This document shows positions 23,256 to 33,789 of a DNA stretch of 64,000 nucleotides, in pieces (positions within the stretch are counted from its first letter, which is position 1; every line of letters starts with the position of its first letter). Both the position numbers and the translations under genes were made by a program. The DNA lies in NCBI GenBank assembly GCA_944989445.1, contig CALYLW010000696.1, forward strand, positions 404,660-468,659, in the 5' to 3' direction. Origin of the DNA: Ampullaceana balthica. Taxonomy: Eukaryota; Mollusca; Gastropoda; Lymnaeidae. Under the pieces are notes generated by a model that worked only from the letters and a program-made list of their open reading frames with translations, was not told the DNA's origin and searched no databases.

Positions 23256-24233
23256 TTAACTACAAAGATTGTTCATGTATTCTAGGTTTGTATTCGGTGG
23301 TCTATATATACTGCCTACAATAAGTGGGGATGAGTTTGTTGTAATTATTTTACAAAAAATAGACTCTATATTAAAATTTGGCTGTGTAGTAATTTCTTCA
23401 GCTATGATATTTGATTTAATTGCAAGTAGCACTCCTCCATAATTGTCTGGTCTGTCTTTCCTAAAAATATTATAATTGGTGTTTAAAATCTCAGAGTTAT
23501 ATATGTTGGGGTTCAACCAAGTTTCAGAACCAGCAATTATGTCTGGTTCTTCTGTTTTTATAAGTAGTTGTAAATCTGGAATTTTATTTTTTATGCTTTG
23601 GAAATTAACTATTAGTGTTTTGAGAATGTTTTGATTATTATTATTATTAGATTTTTTATGGTTAATTTTATGGGTTTGTGTGGTAGGTTTTATTTTATCT
23701 AGTGGTTTATTTATAAAAGGATTAGCCAAAACACTGTAAGAATTTGTGGTGATAAGGTCCCTATAGTTAAATAAATCTGAACTGATTTGGGGCAACCCAC
23801 AATGTATGCAGTGCCAAGATGCATATTTCTTTCTTATGCTTATTGCTATGTGCTTTGGAGTGTTAGTATGCAGGCATGCTATGTGGTACCATTCATTGCA
23901 GGTGTCACACTGAATGGTTCCTTGTTTGCTAGTGCATGCCTTAATACAAATTTGACATTTAGATGGTACTGGGCCTGGGTTAAGTTCTATGTCGCCTGAG
24001 AGGAGCAAAATTAAGATTATGTGTTTTTGCCTATATCTACATATTTTATGTTTCCATTGTTTGACGGAGATTTCCTTTATTGTGCTTAAGATAGAGATGT
24101 AGTCAGTGTGCTTTGTGTTGTGGTGGTTTATAATTATTGATATATTACTCTGATTTTTAGGATGTTTGTTGGTTGACGTTAATTCCATTAAAAGTAGTGT
24201 GGTTATTACTAAGACTAAGATGAAAATTCTCAT
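23256..24233 (-). pseudogene. LINE C N-terminal ORF: 2A motif, PHD finger, endonuclease start
   Basis: A 325-codon frame. Residues 4-17 are hydrophobic, like a signal peptide. Residues 73-88 read ILILLLSGDIELNPGP, matching the 2A consensus DxExNPGP. Residues 93-145 form a C4HC3 PHD-type finger (C93, C96, C109, C112, H117, C120, C142, C145). From about residue 205 the APE endonuclease begins (LIVNFQSIKNKI, then GSETWL). Proteins of this layout are known from invertebrate CR1-like LINEs. The frame stops early at 23256, before the endonuclease is complete, so this copy is truncated by mutation. Confidence 0.88.
23970..24005 (-). other. 2A-like ribosome-skipping motif
   Basis: Codons for LLSGDIELNPGP (residues 77-88 of the LINE C N-terminal ORF). 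All positions of DxExNPGP are kept, with skipping predicted between Gly87 and Pro88. This would release an N-terminal peptide with a hydrophobic leader from the PHD/endonuclease/RT polyprotein. Confidence 0.85.
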
Positions 24234-24290
24234 TTTTGGGTTAGTGTTAGACTAGGTTTAAGTTTAAGGCTTACGTTTAAGGCTTAAGAC

Positions 24291-25629
24291 TATTACTAAT
24301 TACTATTATTATTATTATTATGATACTATAAGTTATGTATAATTTTGTTAAAGTGTGTTTATGACTTAGGAATTAATATTCTTCTTATATGTTTTGTTAA
24401 TGCAAAGTGTCGTAATAACATCACAATTTTGAAAGACAATAAATGCGTTCCCAAAGACTTCTCTGTGTGCTTAAATGTTTTATTAAGTTTTTGTTTCAGT
24501 GAGTATAAATATGTTTTATCATTATACATCTATGAACACTGCTCTAATTCTTTTATTACAGGAAGACAACTTGAGGTCCGGCTGGCTATAATCAACTTTC
24601 CATAATAAGTCATTTCACAAAAGATATAATCTTGATTTCTCATGTCTCATAAACTTAATTTATGAATACCCTTAACTCTAAAACCAAAAGGATATTTTAC
24701 GTGCATATTGACTTTTTATCGAAATTAAAATTAGAACAAAAGTCTTCAAATAACCTCTTTGAATCATTTAACGTAAAAATAAGTTTGACTATAATTTAAC
24801 TTACTATAAATATTTTGTGCTATGAAGTAATCGGTTTAATTTATTTTTAAAAAGATAAAGATATTTTTCATCATATATGCTATAGATAAGTTTTAATAAT
24901 GTACAGCTATAATTAATGTTATTGCTTTTACTTATTATTGTCTAAAAGGATATGTGAAATGAATATTAAACAAAATAAAGAATACTTAATAAATAAGTAC
25001 AAAATAATAAATGGATTTTCTGAACAAATAATATATAGATATAATTATAAATGAATATATATATATATATATAAGTATATATATATACATACAGATAGGG
25101 GTGTATGGGGTGTCCATTGCACGGGTAATACCTCTGGTTATCCACAAATCGTCCTCACTTCAAACAAATTCAAAGCTCAAAAAGTTTTTATCATAATTTA
25201 CAGATAGATTGTAAGGAATTGAGCTGACTATGTTCAACTAAACAAAATTTAAACATTAATGAAGGTATCATCAGTCGCCTCTCTCAACTACGAAAAACAA
25301 TTTAACACTCGATGACCGAATCCCCTATAATTTTTATTATGATGTAATGTTCCGTGTTGAGACTTCATTCTAGCTGAAAAATACAAGACAGGGGCATGAC
25401 CCGCCTTAAAAATCTTCTTGACATTTTCTTATTGATGTGGCAGCTAGAGTCTAGCTCCAAGTTTTCAAAGATACTTTTATAGTTCACATTTACAAACACA
25501 AAATCAAGTAAGCGATAATCACAGGGATAACAATAATTGCCAGAATCATTCTGAATTTCCCAAATTCAAATCCAGACAAGTGACTTATACCAAAAAGTCA
25601 ATGCAGTTTCAATAAAAAACGTGGGCTCA
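24291..25629. other. AT-rich spacer with (TA)n
   Basis: Includes an ATT microsatellite at 24301-24321 and a (TA)n tract at 25053-25090. The 86-codon frame at 24345-24605 has no recognisable feature. Nothing else is supported. Confidence 0.55.
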
Positions 25630-26420
25630 TCGACAAAGTGTTTGCAGCAAGGCAGCTGCTAGAAAATTAGAAGAACAGAACATGAGCCTCTTTCCATATA
25701 AATTGACCTTACTAAAAACGTAAATACAGTCAGCAGAGAAGGGAAGTGGACGATTATGGCCAAGTATGGTTGCCTAGAAAGGTTATAACCATTGAAAGGC
25801 AGTTCCATTAATGCATGCAGTCGCTAGTTCAGGACTATTGATTGGCTTCTGAACCCTTCCCGGTTACTAATGGTGTAAATCAAGGTAGTTTTCTGGCCTC
25901 AAGTTGTTTAGTCTCATGTTATCAGCCATGCTGACGGAGCCCTTTGGTGATGGCAATGAAAGACATACGTTATCGCATTGATGGTCGCTTGTTCAATCTC
26001 AGGAGGCTTCAAGCAAAAGCAAAGGTCTAGTTAGAGACTATGATGGAGCTTCATTTGGCAGATAACTGTGCCCTCACATCTGGATCAAATGCACACTTGA
26101 AACAAAGCATAGATATCATTTCCAGAGCATGCTCAAAAATTGTCTCACCATCAGCTCGAAGAAGGCTAAAGTTCTGTACATGCCGGCCCAGTCAAACCAT
26201 ACACTGAGCATAATAAACTTATCAATGTAAACAAAATCAACTTAGCGGGACTCTTTTCCTACCTTGGCAGCTCATTGTCTCAGAATGCAAACATTGATGA
26301 TGAGGTGAACGTGTGTATCTCAAAAGTCAGAGCGCATTAATCAGACTGTATCACATCAGATTAAGGGAATCAGATGAAAACCAATCTTAAGGTATACAGA
26401 GCTAGTGTGCTCTTTAGACT
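25630..26420 (+). pseudogene. LINE A-related RT fragment
   Basis: Plus-strand reading with frameshifts gives DKVFAARQLLE, a YKIDLTKNVNTVS block (motif A equivalent), RQFHECMQSL, GVNQGSFLASSLFSLMLSAML (motif B), LHLADNCAL (motif C equivalent of FADDAAL), KKAKVLYMPAQ and YLGSSLSQNANIDDEV. The blocks follow the order seen in LINE A at 44755-45444. The catalytic box is altered and stops are frequent, so this is an old relic. No element ends were found. Confidence 0.75.
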
Positions 26421-27081
26421 GGGTATATATATATATAGACAGAAAGAAAAATAGGTATACATGTATATTAATTAATTAAAATTAAATACATTAATTATAT
26501 TCCGTAAAAGAAAACAGGTTTATTTTAAAATAATATTTTTTATAAAAAAATTAAATTTTTAAAGGTTCGATAATGATAGAACAGCAATTACCTTTTGTGT
26601 TATTTTCGTTAGTTATTTTTGGTACCTGTTTTTCAGTAAAAAGTAAACATTAAATTTATTTATTATTATGTAATGATATCATTACACACATTTTAGAAAA
26701 TTAATTAACATTTTACTTATACATATTTTTATAGGCATTATTAATTCAATCTGTTTTTCCTATATGTTCTAAACGTTAGTGTTATTGACATCTTGATAAG
26801 AAAAATAAGTTAATATATGGATTTTTTTAGGGCTGTTATCGATTAATTTAAAATTAATGGTTAACTTTCAAAAATTAACGATTAATTAATCGCTAATTTC
26901 GATTAAAGCCAAGAATATAAATTTATGACGTCATTAAACTGAACATTTCAAGGGAAGTAACAAAAACAGGTAATTGACTTTTAAAAAAATTTAGTAAGTT
27001 ATTTCCCCTGTCTCACAGACATTGAAAATTAAGAATTTTTTAAACTAAATTTTATGAAAATGTGTTGATACTTGATCGGAT

Positions 27082-27261
27082 CAGGGCCGTCTGAACGCAT
27101 AGGCCCGTTGGGCATTTTTTCGGGGGCCACGAACATAGGGGCCCCATGGGAATATGTTTATTTATATATATTATGTATATTTATTTTTTATTATCCTGCG
27201 GGGGTGGGGCCCACCACTATTTCTTTGACCGGGGGCCCAAAATGGTGTAAAGAAGGCTCTG
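27082..27261. mobile_element. hAT-type MITE, 180 bp, perfect 8-bp TSD
   Basis: Starts cagggccgtc and ends with the complement of cagagccttc. Flanked by identical gatcggat at 27074-27081 and 27262-27269. GC-rich inner parts (ggggccacg, gggcccaa) contrast with the AT-rich host element. It interrupts the BED-finger transposase remnant. Confidence 0.92.
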
Positions 27262-27456
27262 GATCGGATATTTGTGCTGAAGGTGGTTCGTCAGCAATTT
27301 ATTTGATCCGTTAAAAGAGAATTGTTTATGGCAGTGAAGACAGTAATCGTTTTCACCATCTTCGACTTTGACATTCGTAGTTAGCTTTAAAAAAAATTGT
27401 TTGCTCCACTTTCTAGTTATATGTTTAAATTTAACTTCGCTAATGCTGTCAGCCAT
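27262..27456 (-). pseudogene. BED-type zinc finger of a hAT transposase
   Basis: Minus-strand frame from 27456 reads MADSISEVKF, then WSKQFF, and the finger CLHC-x(14)-LLTNHLQHKY, fitting C-x2-C ... H-x3-H of BED domains, which bind element ends in hAT transposases. Coding is lost beyond 27262, where the MITE begins. It is the only trace of the autonomous transposase N-terminus for this tagggctg family in the window. Confidence 0.7.
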
Positions 27457-27948
27457 TTTTTAGCTGACGTCTACATAAATTAATAAAATAAATTATAATA
27501 TTATGCGGGAGAAGTTTGTACGTAAAAAATATATAAATTATTATTAATTATTAACAATTAATTATTTATTAATAAAATGTTTAAAACATTTTATAAATAT
27601 TTTCTTTAATTTTAATCGAATTTTTATCGATAAAAATAATTTTAATCGATAAAAAAAATTTACGATTAATCGAGAAATTAATCGTTAATTTTCGCAGCCC
27701 TAATTTTTTAATTCTATAACTTTTTTAAAATTAAAAGATTAAATTTTAATAAATATTTAAAAATTAAAGATTGTTATTTTTATAAATCTTGAGTTAAACA
27801 AATTCACTGCTTATAAATAATACAACTGCTACACACTTATCTAATTTAAATTAAAACAAAATTTGAAAAATCTTATCTTTTTTAGATCTTTTGTAAAAAC
27901 AAACATGTATAAATAGTTTAATAAAAATTATAAAAATTATAAACTTAC

Positions 27949-28895
27949 TCTCATTTTCCTTTTTAATGTTAGATTTGATGAACTAAAATTAAGGCCTTCA
28001 GAATTAACACCTGAATGAGCAGGACAGTTCAGAAACTTAAATATAGAACCTCTGAATGTACACCAATCATTCATCCACAACACAGGCGCACCACTGCTTC
28101 CTGGGCATGTAGTGGCGTTGTATTCTAATGATGTTAAAGAAAGAAACACATTGCGATCCACGTGTGATGCTTTACTTTCTCCAAAACTGATGTGTTTATG
28201 TTTGCAATGAGGATGAGATATAACTACAACATTTGGTTCCTTGCTTCTAGGGAATCCTCTGTATAAATCTTTGAAGCTTTCTAACTCTGTCTGTAATCTA
28301 TTGGCTAATTGTTCATCACATGTGACACATTCTACAACACAAGAGTCACCATAAACACTGGGATCACGAACGGAGGTTCCGTACAGCTTTTTAACATTTT
28401 CTCTTTTAGCTTCTTCGTCGTAATATAATTCAGCTGTCATATTCTTTGCTTCTTCTTCATCATAAACAACATGGTTGGCAGTTGCAATAAAAACTGAAAA
28501 CGTTTTTTTCCCAAACCTTTTATTTTCTCTTTTTATCTTATCACATTTTATGCACCTACATGAGTGTCTTGATTCTCGTACATCACACACTACACAACCA
28601 GTTCCAGTAAATGTGTGATTCTTTCCTCTATGCTCATACAATTTATGCAAATCTGGTCGATTGGGGCTTACAAAATTAACTATTATACATACTGTAAGTT
28701 TTCCAATCCCTTTAATAAAGTCTATTAATGGTTGTGAGGGCGTGAGATTGGCCTCTTTTAACCTTTTTTCAGGATTTGAAAGAAAGTCCATCCAAGGAAT
28801 AAATCTGTCATGTCCTTGTTTTTTTATACAATCCATCCATTCCCTTTTTATGCTTGCCTCGTTATTCTCTGCTAGCTCTTGATATTCCTGATTTC
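27949..28895 (-). CDS. PA-clan trypsin-like serine protease, intact 947-nt exon
   Basis: Minus-strand frame open from an acceptor (ttccttaag, AG ending at 28896) to a strong donor gtaagt (27948-27943). Without splicing it stops four codons later. The first in-exon Met is at 28836, and the frame is open upstream, so the start lies in an earlier exon. Numbered from that Met: a Cys-rich stretch (C81, C84, C93, C95, C98), catalytic His in IATANHVVYD (H122), a candidate Asp in GDSC (D164, 42 residues later, as in chymotrypsins), a CVTC pair, an ISHPHC motif, and catalytic Ser in CPGSSGAPV (S248). A frameshifted relative lies at 18820-19759. No signal peptide is in this exon. I recognise the fold but not a named family. 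Host multigene family is my preferred reading. Confidence 0.72.
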
Positions 28896-29693
28896 CTTAA
28901 GGAAATAAATTGGAACATTAATGCTGACAAAATTAGATAAGAAATAAAAATAAAAATAATTAATAATTAAGGAATAGTTAGCATGCATATTAATGCTAAG
29001 ATATGATTGTAAAAATGGAATATTGAAAAAAAGTATGGATGAAAATTTTTTTACGAGGTTAACTAAAATTAAGCCTAAACTTAAGAAAAAAGAAAAAGAA
29101 ACATAAGGTGATAAACAAGTAATAATTTTAAGTATGAGATAAAAGTTTGATGTTAAAAAATACTGCTGTTAATGTTTAAATTACCTATTATATGATTATC
29201 TGTTGTTGTTTTTTTGACATTTATTAACACATTTATGTATATATATATATATAATATATATATATACGGTGGGTCACTTTTTCATTGTCGGGCATATGTT
29301 TTTACATGGTTTAATGGATCTCGACCAAACTTGGTACATATATGCATCATTATTCAGGTCAGAATATAGAAAGTTTTTTTTAAATTTACATCATTTACTT
29401 CAAGGGTTAGGGAGCCCTTAAAAGTTCGTTTTAGTTAAATTGCGAATAAATCGAATGCAAATTTTCATAATTATTTTTTATGAAACAAAAGCTATCGTTC
29501 TTAATTTATTCGATTTTCTATACTTTTATAAAAGAAACAAAGTATTAAGCTTTTAATTTAATTTTATTCACTAGAACTGAATTGTAACCACTTAAAATCG
29601 GTTAAATATGCATAAATAAGCCCTAAAATCATTTTGTTATGACCCAAAGTTTATTTTAATTTGTTTTCGTGTATTATTTAATTAAATCCTTTA
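28896..29693. other. AT-rich spacer with TA tract
   Basis: Presumed intron or upstream region of the protease gene, with a TA-rich tract at 29236-29268. The stretch 29270-29350 (acggtgggtcact, then gatctcgaccaaacttggta) resembles a dispersed molluscan repeat I have seen before, but no ends can be set. Confidence 0.45.
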
Positions 29694-30198
29694 TATTAAC
29701 TCGTGGTGTCTGCGGCCGACCGACCGACCTTGCTTGCTTGCTTGCTTGCTTGCTTGTCGCCAAAACTTTTGATCGATTTTTAACCCACTTGCTCGCAAGA
29801 TAGCGAGCTGAAATTTTGCAGGCAGTTTCGTACCGATGATAAAAACAATGTATCAAAATTTCAGATCGATCGCATGTACCGTAATTAAATTATTGATTTT
29901 TTAGATTATTTTTTTTAATCCTATGTATCATGCTATTTTTTGAGATAGAGCGTCGCGGTGCGTATTATATTGAACAACCTTTCTGTCGCGCAATAAGGTG
30001 CGTATTTTATTGACAGCTCTTTTTATAAACATATTCCTGATCGGTGCGTATTATATTAAACATGTTTTACGACACAACTTCAATTTTGTATTTCTGGATG
30101 GTCTGGCGCTGCGTATTATAATGAACATTCTTTTAGTTACTTCTCGTACATAAAGGATTTATAGTCAAAAACTTGGTTTTTTACGGGTTTTTCTTATT
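29694..30198 (+). mobile_element. HINE-like repeat (Rep490), single copy
   Basis: Full unit: 5' aaatcctttatattaactcg, a CGAC/CTTG microsatellite (29718-29757), the inverted pair ctgaaattttg / caaaatttcag (29810-29865), four iterons (29956, 29998, 30044 and 30112, gtgcgtattatattgaac-like), then ataaaggatttatag, an aaaaac-ttg-gttttt stem-loop and a ttacgggtttttcttatt tail. The short frame inside (29674-29856) also recurs by descent in other copies and is not a gene. Confidence 0.88.
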
Positions 30199-30539
30199 TT
30201 CTATTTACTTCAATTTCTAAAATCGAACTCAATTATAATTTTGACGCTACGATTTATTCTGCAATTTTCTAGAAATTACTTTGGCAAAGTTATAAATAAG
30301 GCCTCAAAGGACTTATTTAAGACATAACGTCTATTTCAATTTGTTTTAGGGTGATATTTGCTATTTATTTCATCTTCGAATAGCACCGGTAATATGGATT
30401 TGATTGTATTATTTACTAATTATTTCAACGTCAACCTCCAATAACACTACTGCTACTATTACTCCTATACTGACTATACTGCTACTATGATGATCCACAT
30501 CGACCACTATAAACTAAATCAAAGCATTGAGATCAAGAT

Positions 30540-31370
30540 TCAAAATTTACTATTAAAGGTAAGTTAAGTTAAGATGTTTGTTTTTTACTATTGGCGTCAA
30601 AATGTATACTCCGTTCTATTAACATTGTAATTGTATTTTCATAATCATATTTACTAATACTAATTATACTAGCTTAATAATTTAATTACTATAAAATTAC
30701 AACCCTTTTAACACATATTGATACATTTATATGCATAATTTAAAGGATATTTCCAAAATGAGATACATTTAACGAATTTAATAAAAAAAATTATGAAGAC
30801 GCACATTTTAAAAAATTCCTTGCAAGTAATGCAAATGCAAGATTTTTGTGAAACTTTTTGAAAAAAAAAGGTTGCCTAAATTGCCTGAGAATGATACTTC
30901 AGTGTGAACAAAAACTGCAGGACTAGTAGTAAAAGCACAGTGCAGCAAAATAGTGAGTTCTATTATTGTTTCTTCTAACTTTTAACATATACATTTTTAA
31001 ATATACATTTTCTTTATATTTCTTCCAATATCAAATACTTTATTAATACAATAAGATTTAAAGATTGGTGCATTTTTTAAAAACAGGTTTCCAAAATTGC
31101 ATGAGATGCCACTTCAGTGTGAACAAAGACAGCAGGATCATCCGCAAAAGCCAAAATCGTAAGTTTCATTATTGTTGGTTTCTCTAACTTTTAACAGATA
31201 CATTTTTAAATATACATTTTTTAAAAATATCTCTTCCAATATCAAATACGTTATTTATACAATGAGATTTAAGGATTCGTGCTTTAAAAAATAATCAGGT
31301 TTCCGAAATTCCATGAGATGCCTTACTGCGGATGGAGCACGAAAGAAATAGAACATCAAAAGCATCAGAG
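30540..31370 (+). repeat. Three tandem units with exon-like cores, ~214 bp period
   Basis: Units start at about 30871, 31087 and 31299. Each core follows an AG and shares gtttccaaaattgcatgaga-like sequence. The second core (31087-31158) ends at a perfect gtaagt donor, and the first ends at gtgagt (30953). The spacer block tctaacttttaaca...cttccaatatcaaatac is also repeated. In one frame the second core reads FQNCMRCHFSVNKDSRI. A strong donor (aaag then gtaagt) also occurs at 30559. This may be duplicated mini-exons of a gene or a tandem repeat that mimics splice sites. Confidence 0.6.
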
Positions 31371-31479
31371 ACACCAGAAAAATGAGAGTTACTACTTCGA
31401 AAAGAAGAACCATACAGTGTAGACACCAGAACAGCGTTTAGCAAAAGGAGAGAACAGGACAGAGTGTCACTTTATTTAG

Positions 31480-32115
31480 GGTTTATTTAAAATATTCTAG
31501 AATATTGATATACTACAAAACTTGATAAAACCTGGCAGAGGTTAGGTCCACGTGATGGGCTTTAGTGAAAGGAGGGTCACTAAGAGCAGAGGAGCAAACT
31601 AGGGCAGAAGCAGTTGAAAAAAGAGCGAGGAGGAAGGCCAGGAAACACTGCCCCACTGCATTCGTGTGTGTGACATGTAGAAGAGACTGCCACTCAAGGA
31701 TTGGTCTCATCAGCCACACCAAGAGCTGCAAACAATAAAGATTAATCTATCGTCTTTTGTAGACGGACAGATGCCATACATACTAGAATAGTATAAATTC
31801 TATCATTGCAGGATCATTGAATTAGTTTTATTATTCACTTGATTTGGGTAAGATTTAAAATATTCTAGAAGCATTTGTAAAAGATATTATCCAATTTTAT
31901 TTCTTACCTATTTTCAATTAGGTTAACCTCACAGGATAGAATGTCTAAAATATTCTAGAGAATCTAAATTTTATTTTTGCAAGTTCTCCGCTAATTGTTA
32001 GTCTTTTTTATTGGGACAAGTTATAAAGTTTTAGCCGAAATATTTGCCAGACTATAATTGTACTAGACATTTATTATTCACTTGATTCAGGTATAATTTA
32101 AAATATTCTAGAAAC
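31480..32115. repeat. Recurrent TAAAATATTCTAGA motif around LINE fragment
   Basis: The 14-mer taaaatattctaga occurs at about 31488, 31856, 31946 and 32097. The larger block attattcacttgattygg plus this motif is duplicated at 31828 and 32068 (about 241 bp apart). ttctagaa has the form of a heat-shock-element pair (nTTCnnGAAn). Whether the repeats are old element ends or regulatory is unknown. Confidence 0.5.
31525..31780 (+). pseudogene. LINE A-like 3' end encoding a C2H2 finger
   Basis: Plus-strand reading includes EEQTRAEAVEKRARRKARK followed by FVCVTCRRDCHSRIGLISH, a C-x2-C...H-x4-C finger, and a stop (31734). This is the same C-terminal arrangement as in LINE A (44004-44258, CKKCGKDCHSRIGLHIHARKC). 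A short 3' tail with gtagacggacagatgcc follows. Everything upstream of the tail domain is missing, so this is a strongly 5'-truncated insertion. Confidence 0.75.
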
Positions 32116-32164
32116 TTCTGTGGTTTAATTTTTCATTACATCTGAATTAATTTATAACATTATA

Positions 32165-33470
32165 AATATTGTGAGAGAAACCAGAATGGGATCTCACAGG
32201 GTATGGGATCCCATTATGTAATTGGATCATACTGGGATACATAAAACAACAAAAGTATTATCCTTTAGGGGATAGGGATCATCTTGGGGTAAGGAATTAG
32301 ACAAAGCATGGGATGTCATTATGCAACGGGATTTAGGGAAAGGGAGTCTACCAAAAACGAGATCCCATTGTGCATTGGATATCACTGAGCTATATGATGC
32401 TATTAAAGTATGTTATTTTATAGGGGAAATGGATAACTTCATGAATGGGATACCCTTATGCAATTCTATCATAATGGATTATGTAATCCCAAGTAAATAT
32501 GACATCAAATTGGGGAAAGGGATTCTACCAAAAACGGGATCGTTTAAGAAACGGGGTAATATTTATCTATATGATCCTATCAATGTATGTTTGTTGCGCA
32601 ATACTTATAATATAAGTTGAATTTGTAAGTCAATTGAGAATTATCAAGTAGTGTGCATTTATGTAATACGCTTTAGAATCGTTGTTTGTAAATATTTTTA
32701 ACAAAAATTTCATGTATTTATATCTCAAGTACTCATTTAATTATTTGTTCTCATATATACATTGACGTTTTTCAAAAAATAAGATTGTGTGTTTATTATC
32801 AAAAGTTTAAAAATAATACACATTTAAAAAATAATTGAACTAATTTTGTTTCTCTTTATTACAATTTTGAAACATATAGAAAAGTTTGTATTAATCAGTT
32901 TACAAATATTTTTTGATATTTTAGTATTTATCTCTATGCATAATAGCTATAATAATTACTGCCATACTGAATCATATCTCTCAGTATATTAAATGGTTCT
33001 AAGAAAGTATATCAACAGTGGATAGTACCGCTAATCAGAAAGGAATGTTATTGGAATGGATAAAAGCATCTGGGAAAACTTTTCCAATTGACTATATAAT
33101 TAATAGGATTCGCATGGATAATGTGACATCAATGACTTCTAGGCTTTTCTGTTATAACAACAGGATCAAAATTGGGCATTAAATATCAAATTAAGTATGT
33201 AATCATATGAGAGCTAGCGATTCTATCAAAAGCGGGATCACTTTATGCAATAGGATAATACTGAGCTATGTGATCCCATTTAAGTATATGTATTTTATAG
33301 GACAAATGGAAGAACTTTACGAATGGGATCCCATTACACAACGGGATTATAATGGGGTATGTAATATCAAAGAAATGTGGAATCATATTGGGGGAAATTT
33401 TTTTTACCAAGAACGTGATCCCATTTTTGATCGAGGTCATAATGGGTGTGGTTAAAAATTTGGGATCCCT
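32165..33470 (+). repeat. Degenerate tandem repeat built on GGGATCCCATT
   Basis: At least three units of about 177-190 bp share ordered blocks: gggatcccattatgcaacgg, gatyataatgg...tatgtgatcccattta, attttataggrgaaatgg, gaatgggatcccatta and ggggaaagggattctaccaa (32336 and 32513). A second cluster is at 33205-33470, separated by 560 bp of AT-rich DNA (32640-33200). Open frames 32321-32620 and 33207-33455 translate to related peptides, but this follows from the repetition, so I do not call them genes. Confidence 0.7.
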
Positions 33471-33789
33471 AATACTGGCCCGTGATAAGCCTGGTATATC
33501 AGCTAGTATTTAATAAAGTTAATATTTTGCTACTTTCCAAATTTATGTTCAACAATTTTTTTCTATAAACAATTTTCAAAATAACATAATGATTATTTAA
33601 ATACACCTACAAAATTGTTGATCTTGTTGTAGCAGCAGGAAACAAGTAATAAAAACTCGAATGAGTATTTAAACACAATTTCCAACAAAGATTTTCCGAA
33701 TTTTTTAATCAAGGGAAAACATTCTAGATTACATTAAAAGTAATTTCCAATCAGTAATTCTAAAACTAAACAAAATATGGCCTCATATC

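Larger units (their letters stand above)
20760..24290 (-). mobile_element. LINE C: near full-length 2A/PHD-bearing CR1-like retrotransposon, inactive
   Basis: Read on the minus strand, the parts are a 5' leader (about 24290), a hydrophobic N-terminus, a 2A-like motif, a PHD finger, an APE endonuclease, an RT, and a 3' end carrying a GACGC...GCGTC hairpin with a gataagataag tail (20775-20830). The order is that of APE-type CR1/L2-like LINEs. Coding is split over at least three frames (24233-23256, 23024-22635, 22623-22399, 22195-20999), and catalytic residues are lost in both enzymes, so it is dead. The 3' tail is shared with the SINE at 45375. A fragment of the same family lies at 8560-8935. 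Confidence 0.9.
26828..27702 (-). mobile_element. hAT element with BED finger remnant, 875 bp
   Basis: Ends are tagggctgttatcgattaat and the complement tagggctgcgaaaattaacg, of the same family as 17656 and 54763. The flanks share the 7-mer attttttt-like sequence. The interior holds the N-terminus of a transposase (27456-27262), cut by a 180-bp MITE. The remaining transposase is missing, so this is a deletion derivative that still reveals the autonomous parent. Confidence 0.8.

Noticed and set aside
29674..29856. 60-codon minus frame with ASKQASKQARS-like repeats, recurring in other places (e.g. 53416)
   Set aside because: It lies inside Rep490, and the peptide is the translated CTTG microsatellite and flanks. 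It recurs because the DNA repeats, not because of coding constraint.
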